Source: Prescottella sp. R16
GTDB taxonomy: Bacteria > Actinomycetota > Actinomycetes > Mycobacteriales > Mycobacteriaceae
Length of the DNA: 64,000 nucleotides
Assembly: GCF_030656875.1 (NCBI RefSeq)
Contig: NZ_CP130943.1
Span: 1,240,001-1,304,000 of the forward strand
Direction of reading: 5' to 3'
Part shown: piece after piece, positions 41,221 through 50,693 of the stretch
How the letters are laid out: the number at the start of each line of letters is the position of its first letter
Position numbering within the stretch: the first letter of the stretch is position 1
Program-made: the position numbers and the translations under genes
Notes under the pieces: generated by a model
What the model was told of the DNA's origin: nothing
Database searches by the model: none
What the model saw: the letters and a program-made list of their open reading frames with translations, nothing else

Positions 41221-42300
41221 GTGAGCCTTACCCTCGGAATCGTCGGACTTCCCAACGTCGGCAAGTCGACCCTTTTCAACGCGCTGACCAAGAACGACGT
41301 GCTCGCCGCGAACTACCCGTTCGCCACGATCGAGCCCAACGTGGGCCTGGTGGAGCTGCCGGATCCGCGGCTGAACAAGCTCGCCGAGATCTTCGGTTCC
41401 GAGCGCATCCTCCCCGCCACCGTGTCGTTCGTCGACATCGCCGGCATCGTCAAGGGTGCCTCCGAAGGGGCGGGCCTGGGCAACAAGTTCCTCGCCAACA
41501 TCCGTGAGGCCGACGCCATCTGCCAGGTGGTCCGCGTGTTCGCCGACGACGACGTCGTGCACGTCGACGGCCGCGTCGACCCGGCATCCGACATCGAGGT
41601 CATCGAGACCGAACTCGTGATCGCCGACATGCAGACCCTCGAGAAGGCGCTGCCGCGGCTCGAGAAAGACGCGAAGAAGAACAAGGACCTCAAGCCGCTG
41701 CACGAGGAAGCGCTGAAGGCGCAGGAGATCCTCAACGAGGGCAAGACCCTGTTCTCCGCCAAGGACAAGCTGGACTTCGGGCTGCTGCGCGAACTGCACC
41801 TGCTCACCACCAAGCCGTTCCTGTACGTATTCAACGCCGACGAGGCCGTCCTCACCGACGACGCGAAGGTCGCCGAACTGCGCGCCTCCGTCGCCCCCGC
41901 CGACGCCGTCTTCCTCGACGCCAAGGTGGAACACGAACTCCTCGAACTCGACGAGGAGGACCGCCAGGAAATGCTCGACTCCATCGGCCAGTCCGAACCC
42001 GGCCTCCACGCCCTCGCCCGCACCGGCTTCCACACCCTCGGCCTCCAGACCTACCTGACGGCCGGCCCCAAGGAAGCCCGCGCCTGGACCATCCACAAGG
42101 GCGACACCGCCCCCCAGGCCGCCGGCGTCATCCACACCGACTTCGAACGCGGCTTCATCAAAGCCGAAGTCGTCTCCTTCGACGACCTCTCCGAAGCCGG
42201 CTCCATGAACGCCGCCAAAGCCGCCGGCAAGGTGCGCATGGAAGGCAAGGAATACATCATGCAGGACGGGGATGTTGTGGAGTTCCGGTTCAACGTCTAG
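41221..42300 (+). CDS. ychF: Redox-regulated ATPase YchF
   Basis: 359 residues, Obg-family P-loop protein that prefers ATP. G1 GLPNVGKSTLFNALT, G3-type DIAGIVKGASEGAGLGNKFL, a helical hairpin insert, and a C-terminal TGS-like domain with HTDFERGFIKAEV. Binds ribosomes and is linked to stress responses. GTG start. It corresponds to Rv1112 and ends the conserved block. Confidence 0.97.
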   Translation: MSLTLGIVGLPNVGKSTLFNALTKNDVLAANYPFATIEPNVGLVELPDPRLNKLAEIFGSERILPATVSFVDIAGIVKGASEGAGLGNKFLANIREADAICQVVRVFADDDVVHVDGRVDPASDIEVIETELVIADMQTLEKALPRLEKDAKKNKDLKPLHEEALKAQEILNEGKTLFSAKDKLDFGLLRELHLLTTKPFLYVFNADEAVLTDDAKVAELRASVAPADAVFLDAKVEHELLELDEEDRQEMLDSIGQSEPGLHALARTGFHTLGLQTYLTAGPKEARAWTIHKGDTAPQAAGVIHTDFERGFIKAEVVSFDDLSEAGSMNAAKAAGKVRMEGKEYIMQDGDVVEFRFNV

Positions 42301-42341
42301 AAGCCCTGACCGGAGGCCTGATTGCCCGCCTCGGTACGCAG

Positions 42342-42391
42342 CAGAACCCGCAGAGGCTCGGAACATATCGTCCGCAGCCCTGCGGGTTCTG
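42342..42391. terminator. Terminator hairpin between ychF and the GlsB-like gene
   Basis: CAGAACCCGCAG (42342-42353) pairs perfectly with CTGCGGGTTCTG (42380-42391), between convergent genes. Confidence 0.7.
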
Positions 42392-42425
42392 TCGTCTGTG
42401 CCCGGTTACACCCGGCTGTAGGTGT

Positions 42426-42695
42426 TCAGCTGACCGACGACGCGGCCCGCGATTTCCACCACGACCAGGCGGCGGTCACGATGATCGCGCCGGCGAGTGA
42501 GCCGATGATGCCGCTCGGGCGGAGGGCGAGGCCGTCACCGGCGAACAGGCTGACGAGCAGACCGCCGACGAACGAGCCGCCGATACCGGCTGCACACGCC
42601 AGGCTCCAGTCGATTCCGCCCTTGGACTTGTCCACGATGAGCTGGGCGGCGGCACCGACGAGCAGCCCGAACAGGATCATCCCGATGATCAGCAT
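42426..42695 (-). CDS. GlsB/YeaQ/YmgE family membrane protein
   Basis: 89 residues, about three transmembrane helices of the transglycosylase-associated (GlsB/YeaQ/YmgE) family. Landmarks: ILFGLLVGAAAQL, GGIDWSLACAAGIGGSFVGGLL and SGIIGSLAGAIIV. These are small stress-related membrane proteins. From 42696 to 42940 I see no gene. Confidence 0.9.
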   Translation of the reverse strand: MLIIGMILFGLLVGAAAQLIVDKSKGGIDWSLACAAGIGGSFVGGLLVSLFAGDGLALRPSGIIGSLAGAIIVTAAWSWWKSRAASSVS

Positions 42696-42940
42696 GGCCG
42701 GAGTATAGGCAGCAGAATCCGTCGGTCGCCCGGTTTTGCCACTCGGACACGCGGTTTCGTTCGTGGCGGCGGTGCATCGAGATCGGACGGTCTTCCGAGC
42801 ATACGGCCTGGAGTCGACCGCTGGAGGGGGTGATGGTCAGCCCCTGTGAGGATGTAGGTGGGAAGCCGACTTCGGGAGCCTGTGGCTCGATCCCGATCCG
42901 GCCCGCTAGTGCTGCGTCGGTGGGTGGTGGCATGTGAACG

Positions 42941-43883
42941 ATGGAGGATGCCGTGCGCTGGACGGAGACCGGCAGCTCGGTCCCCGTGTTCCGGATACGA
43001 CTCGCGCCGGGTGGTCGTGTTCTGGCCGAGGCGGGCACACGACCTGTTCTGCTGGGCCACATCGAACGCGGGTGGGTGGGCGGCTCACTGCTGTGGGTGC
43101 AGCCGGACCGTGGTGTCGAGGTCCTGCCGCCGTGGACAGCGGGTGAGTGTCGACGTCTCGGCGCCGATACCGTGCGGTGGCAACACGAGATTCGACGTCG
43201 ACTCCGGGAAAGCCCGAATTCGCCTCTGCACCAGGGGGAGTGGGCTATCTCCTCGTACCCGACGCCCTGGCGGAGCGAAGAATCGTTCCTGCGGGACCGT
43301 CGCCGCTGGCTTCGCACACACCTCGTCGAACCGCGACCCGACGACGACCGTCCGGGCGCGATCACGGCCCAGCTCGACTTCTACAGCCAGGTACCCGGCA
43401 CCGCATCGTTCGTGATTCCCCTTCGAAGGCTCGGCGCCTCGGGGGGATCCCCGAATTCGGGCATACCGGCGACTGTCGCGCGAGGGGGCGCGTGCCCCGA
43501 TCGTTCTCCTGTGGGTATCGGGCCTGTTCGGTCACGTGATCCTCGACGGGCACGACCGGCTGGTTGCTGCTCTGTCCGAGGGCGTCGCGCCGGAATTCGT
43601 CTGCTTGACAAGGGTTGCCGACGCAAGTGAGGCGTCGGCCGAGTCGCGTGCTGTCGCCGACTATGAGACGGCGATGGCAAACCTCTCCTCGATGGAGGCA
43701 AACGCGACGCATCAGGTTTCCGGTGTGGACGAGGCACGAGGTGATGCTGCCGTTCTCCTCGCTGAGAAACTGTCCGCCGTGGAGGCCGCCGCGACTCGGG
43801 CGTGGACGTTGACCGTGGGAGAATGGGACGCCATCGCGGCCCGCACCTGTCCGAGTCGGCAGAACGGTCTCGGCCTGGAGTAG
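42941..43883 (+). pseudogene. Conserved actinobacterial hypothetical gene with a frameshift
   Basis: Two frames read as one protein of about 310 residues. The first frame opens at ATG 42941, or more likely GTG 42953 with GGAGG 5 nt before it (VRWTETGSSVPVFRIRLAPG), and makes sense to about 43440 (TASFVIPLRRLGA). Beyond that its product turns Arg/Pro/Gly-rich. The second frame makes sense from about 43443: APIVLLWVSGLFGHVILDG, HDRLVAALSEG and a helical C-terminus ending at 43883. The switch falls in GGGGGG at 43441-43446 and needs one base removed. It may be a real pseudogene or a sequencing error. Function unknown. Confidence 0.6.
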
Positions 43884-43994
43884 GTGGCCCGTACTCGTGC
43901 GGGCAGTGAGACGTCTCCACGTCATCGGTCACGATCGGCTACACCTGCGACGGAAGCTGTACGCGGTGAGCCTGGTGTCACGAATACTGCATTG

Positions 43995-44966
43995 ATGACG
44001 CTCGCCACGCGAAGCTTGTCCGCCGTATCGATGGTGATTCTCTGTGTCGCGGGCTTGGTGGTCGCGGCGTCGGGGAGCAGTGGCGCCGCACCGCCGCCGG
44101 GCTGGCGATACACGATGGTGGCGTTCAGCAACACCAGCGACCGCGACATGGATGTGTACGAGTCGGGGGATGGCACCCAGTTCCAACTGGTCCGACCGTC
44201 GGCCTACCGGCCACCGTCAGGGCTTGTCCGTGACCCGAGCATCTTCCGGCACACGGACGGGCTCTACTACGTCACCTATACGACGGTGGACGGGGCGAAC
44301 ATCGGCTTCGCGCGCAGCAGTGACCGCATCAACTGGACGCCCATGGGGAACTATCCGGTCCCGTTCTGCTGCGCCTTCCTGCCGGGGACGGGAGACGGCA
44401 CGGGTTCGGCGAGCCCGCCGGGATCCTCCGGGTCGGCCGGATTCAAGGACGGGCCGTCGCTGTCGCCGTTCACCACGAAGGCCTGGGCACCCGAATGGTT
44501 CGTGGACGGCGACCGCGTCGACGTCATCCTGTCGATGTCGACCGGCGGAGGATTCGTGCCGTATCTGATGACGGCGTTGGATTCGTCGCTCCAGTCGTGG
44601 AGCCTGCCTGTTCCGCTCGCCGGCATCGGAGCCGACCACATCGACACCACCGTGGTCAAAGTCGGATCGACCTATCATGCGTTCACCAAGAACGAGACGA
44701 AGAAGGTCGTCGAACATGCGGTTGCCTCGTCGGCGACAGGACCCTATTCCTTTGTACCGACCGGAAATTGGGGAACGCTGGTGGAGGGCCCAGCCGTTGT
44801 CCAGTTGCCGAACGGCGCCTGGCGGGTATACCTCGACGCCTACACCGAAGGAAAATATCTCTACTCCGACAGCACGGACGGGATGAGTACGTGGTCGCCT
44901 GTGCAAGAGCTTCCAGGTCTGTCCGGGACGGTGCGCCACGTCGGTGTGATGTGGGAGCCGGCATGA
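43995..44966 (+). CDS. Secreted GH43-type glycoside hydrolase
   Basis: 323 residues from ATG 43995. A Sec signal peptide (hydrophobic VSMVILCVAGLVVAA, cleavage near SSGAA) precedes a five-bladed propeller domain. The GH43 active-site acids are recognisable: general base D80 in LVRDPSIF, the pKa-tuning aspartate in ADHIDTTVVK, and the general acid in LVEGPAVV. KAWAPEWFVDGDR is another family mark. Likely an arabinosidase, xylosidase or arabinanase acting outside the cell. An in-frame GTG at 43884 abuts the previous gene and GTG 43977 is a further option, but ATG 43995 gives the clean signal peptide. Confidence 0.75.
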   Translation: MTLATRSLSAVSMVILCVAGLVVAASGSSGAAPPPGWRYTMVAFSNTSDRDMDVYESGDGTQFQLVRPSAYRPPSGLVRDPSIFRHTDGLYYVTYTTVDGANIGFARSSDRINWTPMGNYPVPFCCAFLPGTGDGTGSASPPGSSGSAGFKDGPSLSPFTTKAWAPEWFVDGDRVDVILSMSTGGGFVPYLMTALDSSLQSWSLPVPLAGIGADHIDTTVVKVGSTYHAFTKNETKKVVEHAVASSATGPYSFVPTGNWGTLVEGPAVVQLPNGAWRVYLDAYTEGKYLYSDSTDGMSTWSPVQELPGLSGTVRHVGVMWEPA

Positions 44967-45032
44967 CACCGATTCGATGACAGGCAGCGGCACTCGTGGT
45001 GCCGCTCGCGGGGGAAGCCGGGTTCCTGCTGT

Positions 45033-45719
45033 TCACGCACGCAGTAGGGCGTGCAGGTGGTGGAGATCGTCGGCGTACAGATCGAAAGTGTCGCCGGCCG
45101 CGGGCGGATCACCGCCGGGCCGCGGCACGTATGCGGTGCGCAGACCTGCTTTCGCGGCAGCACGCAGATCCCATGCGTGAGCCGCGACCATGTACGGCGG
45201 AGGTGCGCTCGTGGGTGTGCCCGACAGCGCGAGCCGATAGATCGCTGGATCGGGCTTGTAGGTGTCGGCGTCCTCTGCCGAGAACACCTGGTGCCACCGC
45301 ATCCCGGAACTGTCGCTCAGCCCGGTCAGGACCCGTCGGCTGGCGTTGGACAAACCTGCCACGGTCACGTCGGTGGCGAGTAGCGTCAGGCCGTCGACGG
45401 TGTCAGGCCACGGCTCCAGGCGCTGTGCGGCAGTGGTCAGTGGTCGGACCGCCTCTGCGGGCAGCACACCCGTCGCCGCCAAGTTTTCCAGCGCCTCTGC
45501 ATCCAGGACGTGGCTGGGAACGAACGCCGTGCCGCCGGAAATGATCTCGCGTTCCCGCTCGGCGACATGAGCCAGCCACGCATCCACGACATGTCCGGCC
45601 GCGGCCTCGTCACAACCGGTGAAGGCCATGGTCTGCCTGCGCAGACTGCCGACCTGATCCACGAGAGTTCCCAGGACGTCGAAGACGACTACGGGCCGGT
45701 CGGAACCGAGGATGCTCAT
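45033..45719 (-). CDS. Haloacid dehalogenase type II-like hydrolase
   Basis: 228 residues, HAD fold. Nucleophile D14 in VFDVLGTLVD, the Ser motif in VAGLSNAS, the lysine in DADTYKPDPAIY, and the acidic HAWDLRAAAKAG. Spacing fits L-2-haloacid dehalogenases, but FDVLGTL is not the usual FDAYGTL, so substrate is uncertain. The ATG at 45719 gives the right length; the longer frame reads into apparently non-coding DNA. Confidence 0.82.
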   Translation of the reverse strand: MSILGSDRPVVVFDVLGTLVDQVGSLRRQTMAFTGCDEAAAGHVVDAWLAHVAEREREIISGGTAFVPSHVLDAEALENLAATGVLPAEAVRPLTTAAQRLEPWPDTVDGLTLLATDVTVAGLSNASRRVLTGLSDSSGMRWHQVFSAEDADTYKPDPAIYRLALSGTPTSAPPPYMVAAHAWDLRAAAKAGLRTAYVPRPGGDPPAAGDTFDLYADDLHHLHALLRA

Positions 45720-46226
45720 GACGGCTGGAACATCGACGGACCCCGAACCATTCCGGTGAGTTGATTTTCGGGGTCCGATGTCGTGTCGACGCGAGTGGCG
45801 GGTGAGCCAGACCCTGAAACGGCGGTCGAACAATGACCGCCCCACCTGTGCCGGGACTGTGCCCACCTCGTAAGGGCACGGTTGGTACCAGGGCGAGGCA
45901 ATGGGCGTGAACTGGCATTTGATCCGCGAGTAGGTTTCAGGTGCGGTCGGGATGGGGGAGTCAGCGAAGACACTCCCTTACGCGTTGGTCAGTCCTGTGG
46001 CCGGCGGCCAACCGCCGATGGTGAAGTGGGTCGGTGGTGATCGTAGAAGTGGAGCCGGCCGGGGGAGTCCCCGACGAATCACCTGTTGAACCACGGGACA
46101 GGCTGGGACAGGGCCATCGGCGGGTAATCTTTCAGTGTGCGATGTGGTTGTCCCACAACGAAAGTCCGCCGATGGCCGCCTATGTCACGCGGCCCGCCGA
46201 TCGACCTCCAGCTATGTGACAATCGG
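45720..46226. other. 507 bp with no supported gene; 12-bp inverted repeat
   Basis: No frame here has coherent coding character. GGCCATCGGCGG (46112-46123) is the exact complement of CCGCCGATGGCC (46166-46177), enclosing 42 bp. It could be a terminator for the ferredoxin reductase gene or a leftover of a mobile element end. Composition is more AT-rich than the core genes. Confidence 0.5.
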
Positions 46227-47462
46227 TCACACCTTTGCTGTCACGAGCCTGGCGTAGGTCTTGAGGTCGAAGTCGGGCTCTGCTGCTTCACTCTGGGTCG
46301 GCCCTCGGCCCGAGGCGAGAAGGCGTCGCAGGGCGATGTGATCCGCGGAGCGGTTGACGGACTCGCCGCCGACGAACACTCCAGCCTGCCAGCAAAGTAC
46401 GGTGAACTTGCCGCCGTCGGGGTCCCCGAGGACAAGTCGCGTGTCCGCCTGCCCGGTAAGGCCGGCCATCTGGAGCTTGTACCCGTGCTGTTCAGACCAG
46501 AACCATGGGACTTCTTGGTAGGCGGAAGGACTACCGGTCAGCCGGTTCGCCACCGTCCGAGCTTGGCCAGCGGCGTTCTGGACTGACTCCAATCGAATCC
46601 GACGCCCGTCGGGTAGTGGGAAGTTCGCACAATCACCCACAGCCGAGACGTGGGGGTCGGACGTCAGCATGACGTCGCTGACCGTTACGCCGTCGTCGCA
46701 GTCGATTCCGGCGACCTCAGCAAGCGCGATGTTCGGGGTCACTCCGACACCCATGACGACGAGGTCGGCACGGAGCGTGTCGCCGTCGGCGAGTCGCACA
46801 CCGTGTACCTGTCCGTGCGTGCCCAGGATTGCTGTGACGAAGCTGTTGACGGTCAACCGAATCCCGGCGTCCTGGTGCTGGCTGGAGAAGAAGCCGGAGA
46901 CCTCCGGCGTTACCGCGCGCTGCATGACTCGGTTGCCGGCCTCTATGACCTGTACCTGCTTACCCTTGGCGCGCGCGGCGGCCGCGACCTCGAGGCCGAT
47001 GAAGCCACCTCCGATCACGACGATGTGTTCGGCCGGACCGAGGTTCGCCACCAACGACTGTGCGTCTTCGAGCGTGTGCAGGGAATGGACACCGGCTAGT
47101 TCAGTGCCGGGAATAGGCAGTTGCCGCGGTGAGGAGCCGGTAGCCAGGACGAGGTGGTCATACGGGAGGTCGCCTTGTTCGGTCGACACCGTCAGCGTGC
47201 GCCGATTGATTGCCTCGACCTCGACCCCAGTCCGAAGATCTATGTCGAGATCGCCATAGATCGAAGGGTTTCGGAACCACAATTCTTCCAGTGGCGCAGG
47301 ATCCTTGAGCCAGGCCTTGCTGAGAGGCGGGCGCTCGTACGGGGTGTGGTTCTCTCTCCCGAGCACCGTGATGGGCGCGCTGTGCCCGACTTCGCGGAGA
47401 CTCAACGCCACCTGGATCCCAGCGTGTCCGGCGCCGACGATGACCACCTGCGGGCCCGTCAC
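46227..47462 (-). CDS. FAD-dependent ferredoxin reductase of the P450 system
   Basis: 411 residues, putidaredoxin-reductase/rubredoxin-reductase type. FAD site VIVGAGHAGIQVALSLRE, NAD site VVIGGGFIGLEVAAAARAKG, and the late SAVGDCANFPL that contacts FAD. It passes electrons from NAD(P)H to a ferredoxin, here most likely the adjacent 2Fe-2S protein. GTG 47462 overlaps the ferredoxin stop (GTGA). Last gene of a minus-strand unit headed by the aldehyde dehydrogenase and P450 genes. Confidence 0.92.
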   Translation of the reverse strand: MTGPQVVIVGAGHAGIQVALSLREVGHSAPITVLGRENHTPYERPPLSKAWLKDPAPLEELWFRNPSIYGDLDIDLRTGVEVEAINRRTLTVSTEQGDLPYDHLVLATGSSPRQLPIPGTELAGVHSLHTLEDAQSLVANLGPAEHIVVIGGGFIGLEVAAAARAKGKQVQVIEAGNRVMQRAVTPEVSGFFSSQHQDAGIRLTVNSFVTAILGTHGQVHGVRLADGDTLRADLVVMGVGVTPNIALAEVAGIDCDDGVTVSDVMLTSDPHVSAVGDCANFPLPDGRRIRLESVQNAAGQARTVANRLTGSPSAYQEVPWFWSEQHGYKLQMAGLTGQADTRLVLGDPDGGKFTVLCWQAGVFVGGESVNRSADHIALRRLLASGRGPTQSEAAEPDFDLKTYARLVTAKV

Positions 47463-47776
47463 CGTTGGGCCTCCGGCATCCGCACCACCAGGTCGTCATC
47501 GCCGACCAACAATCCGCACGACAATCGACTGTTGTGTTCCCGATCGCATGCGGTGGCCTCGAGCATCTCGTCTTCGTCCTCGTTCGGAGGAGGGAACTTG
47601 TCCAGATCTGCGTCATCGACATAGACATGGCACGTGGCGCACATTGTCTCGCCACCACACTCGGCATAGATGCCACTGACACCGTTGTTCAGTGCGGCAC
47701 GCATGATGGAAACGCCGGGTTCGACGGCGAGGACAGTCTCGCGGCCGTCGTGAGCGATGTAGGTCACCTTGGGCAT
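47459..47776 (-). CDS. 2Fe-2S ferredoxin, adrenodoxin/putidaredoxin type
   Basis: 105 residues. Cluster ligands C40, C46, C49 and C87 (C-x5-C-x2-C-x37-C) in AECGGETMCATCHVYV and SRLSCGLLV, the pattern of P450-linked ferredoxins. AGGAGGA ribosome-binding site lies inside the end of the upstream ferredoxin gene, with 3 bp between stop and start. Probable electron donor to the P450. Confidence 0.95.
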   Translation of the reverse strand: MPKVTYIAHDGRETVLAVEPGVSIMRAALNNGVSGIYAECGGETMCATCHVYVDDADLDKFPPPNEDEDEMLEATACDREHNSRLSCGLLVGDDDLVVRMPEAQR

Positions 47777-47779
47777 TTG

Positions 47780-48040
47780 TCAGTCCTCCTCGACTCGCCC
47801 GTGAAGGCTGAGAGCTTGCTTAGGGCAGCGGCGGACCGCCATCTCGACTCGACGTTGGAGTTCGGGAGTCTCCGGCTGCTTCTTGATCTGCAGCACATCG
47901 TCATCGTCGACCTCGAAGACATCACGCACCATCCGCTCGCACACTCCCGAGGCTTCACAGACTTCGAGGTCCACCGTGACGTGGGCCGACTCTCCAACGC
48001 TCGCTCGGGAACCGGTCTGGTCCTTGGTCTTGGGTGTCAT
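47780..48040 (-). CDS. Small 3Fe-4S-type ferredoxin
   Basis: 86 residues. C28-x2-S31-x2-C34 and C72-P, the pattern of actinobacterial P450 ferredoxins in which the central ligand of the usual 4-Cys set is replaced (here by serine), giving a 3Fe-4S or modified 4Fe-4S cluster. Start ATG 48040 shares one base with the P450 stop; a GTG at 48043 is the alternative. Having this and a 2Fe-2S ferredoxin in one P450 operon is uncommon. Confidence 0.88.
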   Translation of the reverse strand: MTPKTKDQTGSRASVGESAHVTVDLEVCEASGVCERMVRDVFEVDDDDVLQIKKQPETPELQRRVEMAVRRCPKQALSLHGRVEED

Positions 48041-49281
48041 CACAGTTTCACCTTCAGTTCCTTGATCCCGTTGACCTGCACGGACCGCAACGGCCGTGGA
48101 TCGCTGACAGCCCTGGCGTCAGGGAAGCGTGCGAAGAGTTCCTGGAACAGCACCCACACTTCGCGGCGAGCCAAGTTCGCGCCGAGGCAGAAGTGGGGGC
48201 CGCCGCCTCCGAAAGACTGGTGGAGGTTGGGATCCCGAGTGATATCGAACTGGAATGGCTCGGGGAAAATCGCCGGATCACGGTTCGCAGCAGCAAACCA
48301 GATGGCAACCTTCTCTCCCTTCCTCATCTGGACGCCCTTGTACTCCACGTCCTCGGTGAGGACTCGGCCCATGTGCTTGATGGGCGTAGCCCACCGGATG
48401 ATCTCCTCGGCCGTCGATTGGGCTAGTCCAACCGGGTCGGAGAGAAACAAAGCTTTTTGTTCCGGGAACATCGAGAAGGCTTGCATCCCATGGGTGATCG
48501 CCGTACGAGTCGTCTCGTTGCCCGCGGCGATCAGCAGTGCGAAGTAGCCGGCGAGCTGCTCCTCTGGCAGCGGCTTACCGTCGACCTGGATACGGGCGAT
48601 GTCCGAGAACAGGTCGTCGCCGGGTTCGGCGAGTCGCTCGGCGGCCAGCCGAACGCCATACGCTCGCAGTTCCAGAGTGGCCTCCGTACCCTTCATAGGA
48701 TCTACGCCGTACTCCGGATCTTGATCGCCCAACGTGCGGTTGGAAAGGTCCAGGAGGTAGGGCCGGTCCTCGGAGCGAACTCCCATGATGTCGCAGATGA
48801 TCTCCATCGGCAGGCGCGCAGCCACATCCGAAACGAAATCGATCTCCTGCCCTGGTTGGAACTCGGCGACGATCCGCTGTGCCTGGTTGCGAACGTAGTC
48901 CTCCATCTTGCGGACCTGCCGCGGCGTGAAGCCGGCATTGACGTGCTTGCGGTTGGCCGTCTGCTCCGGAGGATCCATCTCGATCATGATGCCGGTGCCC
49001 GGTCGCACCTGCCCGGAACCTGCATCGTGGTGAGCGCGGATGCCATAACGACTGGAGAAGTGCTGCCAGTCTCGAGTCACTGCGACGATGTCGTCGTAGT
49101 CGACGAAGGACCAGAACCCCTTACCGCTGTCGGGGTGCTCGTGCCAAGCGATGGGCTGGTCGGCACGCAGCCGGGCGAGGGCGTCGTGTATGTCGGGCCG
49201 TAGCCAGAAGTCGGGGTCTGCCAGATTGATCTCGTCCAAGCCGAGCTCGGTAGCCGGAACGAAGTCGCTAGTGGTAGTCAT
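48040..49281 (-). CDS. Cytochrome P450
   Basis: 413 residues, soluble class I P450. I-helix AGNETTR (253-259), ExxR E293-R296 in EEIIRWATP, heme-binding FGGGGPHFCLG with C365. The style (DPDFW near residue 22, IEMDPPEQT, HQSFGGGGPHFCLG) resembles CYP124/CYP125/CYP142 and CYP108 groups, which hydroxylate methyl-branched lipids, steroid side chains or terpenes. It sits between aldehyde dehydrogenase and ferredoxin genes in one unit. Proposed role: first hydroxylation of the island's substrate; exact family needs a search. Confidence 0.93.
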   Translation of the reverse strand: MTTTSDFVPATELGLDEINLADPDFWLRPDIHDALARLRADQPIAWHEHPDSGKGFWSFVDYDDIVAVTRDWQHFSSRYGIRAHHDAGSGQVRPGTGIMIEMDPPEQTANRKHVNAGFTPRQVRKMEDYVRNQAQRIVAEFQPGQEIDFVSDVAARLPMEIICDIMGVRSEDRPYLLDLSNRTLGDQDPEYGVDPMKGTEATLELRAYGVRLAAERLAEPGDDLFSDIARIQVDGKPLPEEQLAGYFALLIAAGNETTRTAITHGMQAFSMFPEQKALFLSDPVGLAQSTAEEIIRWATPIKHMGRVLTEDVEYKGVQMRKGEKVAIWFAAANRDPAIFPEPFQFDITRDPNLHQSFGGGGPHFCLGANLARREVWVLFQELFARFPDARAVSDPRPLRSVQVNGIKELKVKL

Positions 49282-49316
49282 GTGTGAGGTTTCCTTTTGC
49301 CATCGGTGAATCAGAG

Positions 49317-50693
49317 TCAGTTCCGGATATTCTTGATTCGCGCCTCGGTATAGGCGTGGAGGCCTTCGCGTCCCAACTCGATGCCCAGTCCGGACTGGGC
49401 GGCCCCTCCGAACGGGATGTCCAACTCGGCTGGACCATGTTGGTTGATCCACCGGGTGCCGCTACGGACACGGTCGGCGACGGTGGCGGCGCGTTCCTTG
49501 TCGGTACTCCACACCGAGCCGCCCAAGCCGAAGTCGGTGTCATTCGCCATCGCCACGGCTTGCTCGACCGAGCCATAGGTGAGGATCGGCAGCAGAGGTC
49601 CGAATTGTTCCTCACGGACCAGTCGAGAGGTGGGCGAGAGGCCGGTCACCACGGCAGGCTGAACGAAATAACCCGGTAGGTCTGCCCGGTTGAGCGCAGT
49701 CCGATGGAATTTGCCGCCGTCGGCACGTGCGGCAAGTTCGAGGTCGACAAGGAACTGCTGCTGTGCAGCATTGTTGACCGGCCCGATCGTCGTACCCTCG
49801 ACGCTGCCGTCGCCGACGATTTGCTCCGACAAGTAATCACGGAAGGCTTCGGTGATCGAAGCCTCCAACTCAGCAGGAACCAACACCCGCTTGGGGGCGA
49901 TGCAGACTTGGCCCGCGTTTCGGAATGCCACGGCTGCGATACCGAGGACTGTACTCTCCACGTCCGCATCCGGGAGGACGATTGCTGCGTCGTTACCACC
50001 CAGTTCGAGGGTCAGCCGCTTGAGGCGCGGAGCCGCCGCCCCCATGATCCGGCGCCCAGTGGCAGTCGATCCAGTGAAGGAAATCTTCTCGATGCCGGGA
50101 TGTTCGACAATCGCTTGACCCAAGTCATTATCTCCCGTAAGCACCTGAACCAGCCCGGCAGGAAGCACCTTGTCGAGGATGTGGCCGAGGGCCAGCGAGG
50201 CAAGCGGCGTGGAGGGGGCCGGCTTGACCAGCGCCGCATTTCCGGCAAGCACCGCTGGGGCGACCTTCCAAGCCATGAGTGACAGTGGGAAGTTCCATGC
50301 AGTGATAAGTCCAGCGACGCCCAGCGGGTGGAAGTGACGGGTGACAGTCTGGCGCTCGTCGGATCGCAGGATCTCCGGCTCCAGGGAAAGCGTCGCGAAG
50401 TAGGCGAAGGCGCGGGCGGCGATACCGACCTCGAGCTGCGCCTGAGCAAGCGGCTTGCCCTGCTCGAGAGTCAGTGTGCGAGCAAGGCTTTCCGTCTCTG
50501 CTTCGATCAACTCGCTGACGTCCGCCAGGCACTGACGTCGACTGCTTTCGTCGGTGTCGGCCCACGAGTGCTGCACACCCTGGGCTCGCACCAGCGCGTC
50601 ACCGAGTTGGTCGGCCGGGAGGACGTCGACGTGACCAACCACCTCGAGTGTCGCGGGATTACTGACCGGAGTCCGAATCAATGAGTTAGCCAT
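49317..50693 (-). CDS. NAD(P)-dependent aldehyde dehydrogenase
   Basis: 458 residues, ALDH superfamily. Asn134 in TAWNFPLSLMAWK, K157 in LVKPAPSTP, E230 in LELGGND, and catalytic C264 in RNAGQVCIAP. First gene of the unit that continues with the P450, two ferredoxins and reductase. The ATG start lies inside a TAGCCATATGGCTA palindrome with no ribosome-binding site upstream, so the message may be leaderless. Proposed to oxidise the aldehyde made by the neighbouring alcohol dehydrogenase. Confidence 0.92.
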   Translation of the reverse strand: MANSLIRTPVSNPATLEVVGHVDVLPADQLGDALVRAQGVQHSWADTDESSRRQCLADVSELIEAETESLARTLTLEQGKPLAQAQLEVGIAARAFAYFATLSLEPEILRSDERQTVTRHFHPLGVAGLITAWNFPLSLMAWKVAPAVLAGNAALVKPAPSTPLASLALGHILDKVLPAGLVQVLTGDNDLGQAIVEHPGIEKISFTGSTATGRRIMGAAAPRLKRLTLELGGNDAAIVLPDADVESTVLGIAAVAFRNAGQVCIAPKRVLVPAELEASITEAFRDYLSEQIVGDGSVEGTTIGPVNNAAQQQFLVDLELAARADGGKFHRTALNRADLPGYFVQPAVVTGLSPTSRLVREEQFGPLLPILTYGSVEQAVAMANDTDFGLGGSVWSTDKERAATVADRVRSGTRWINQHGPAELDIPFGGAAQSGLGIELGREGLHAYTEARIKNIRN

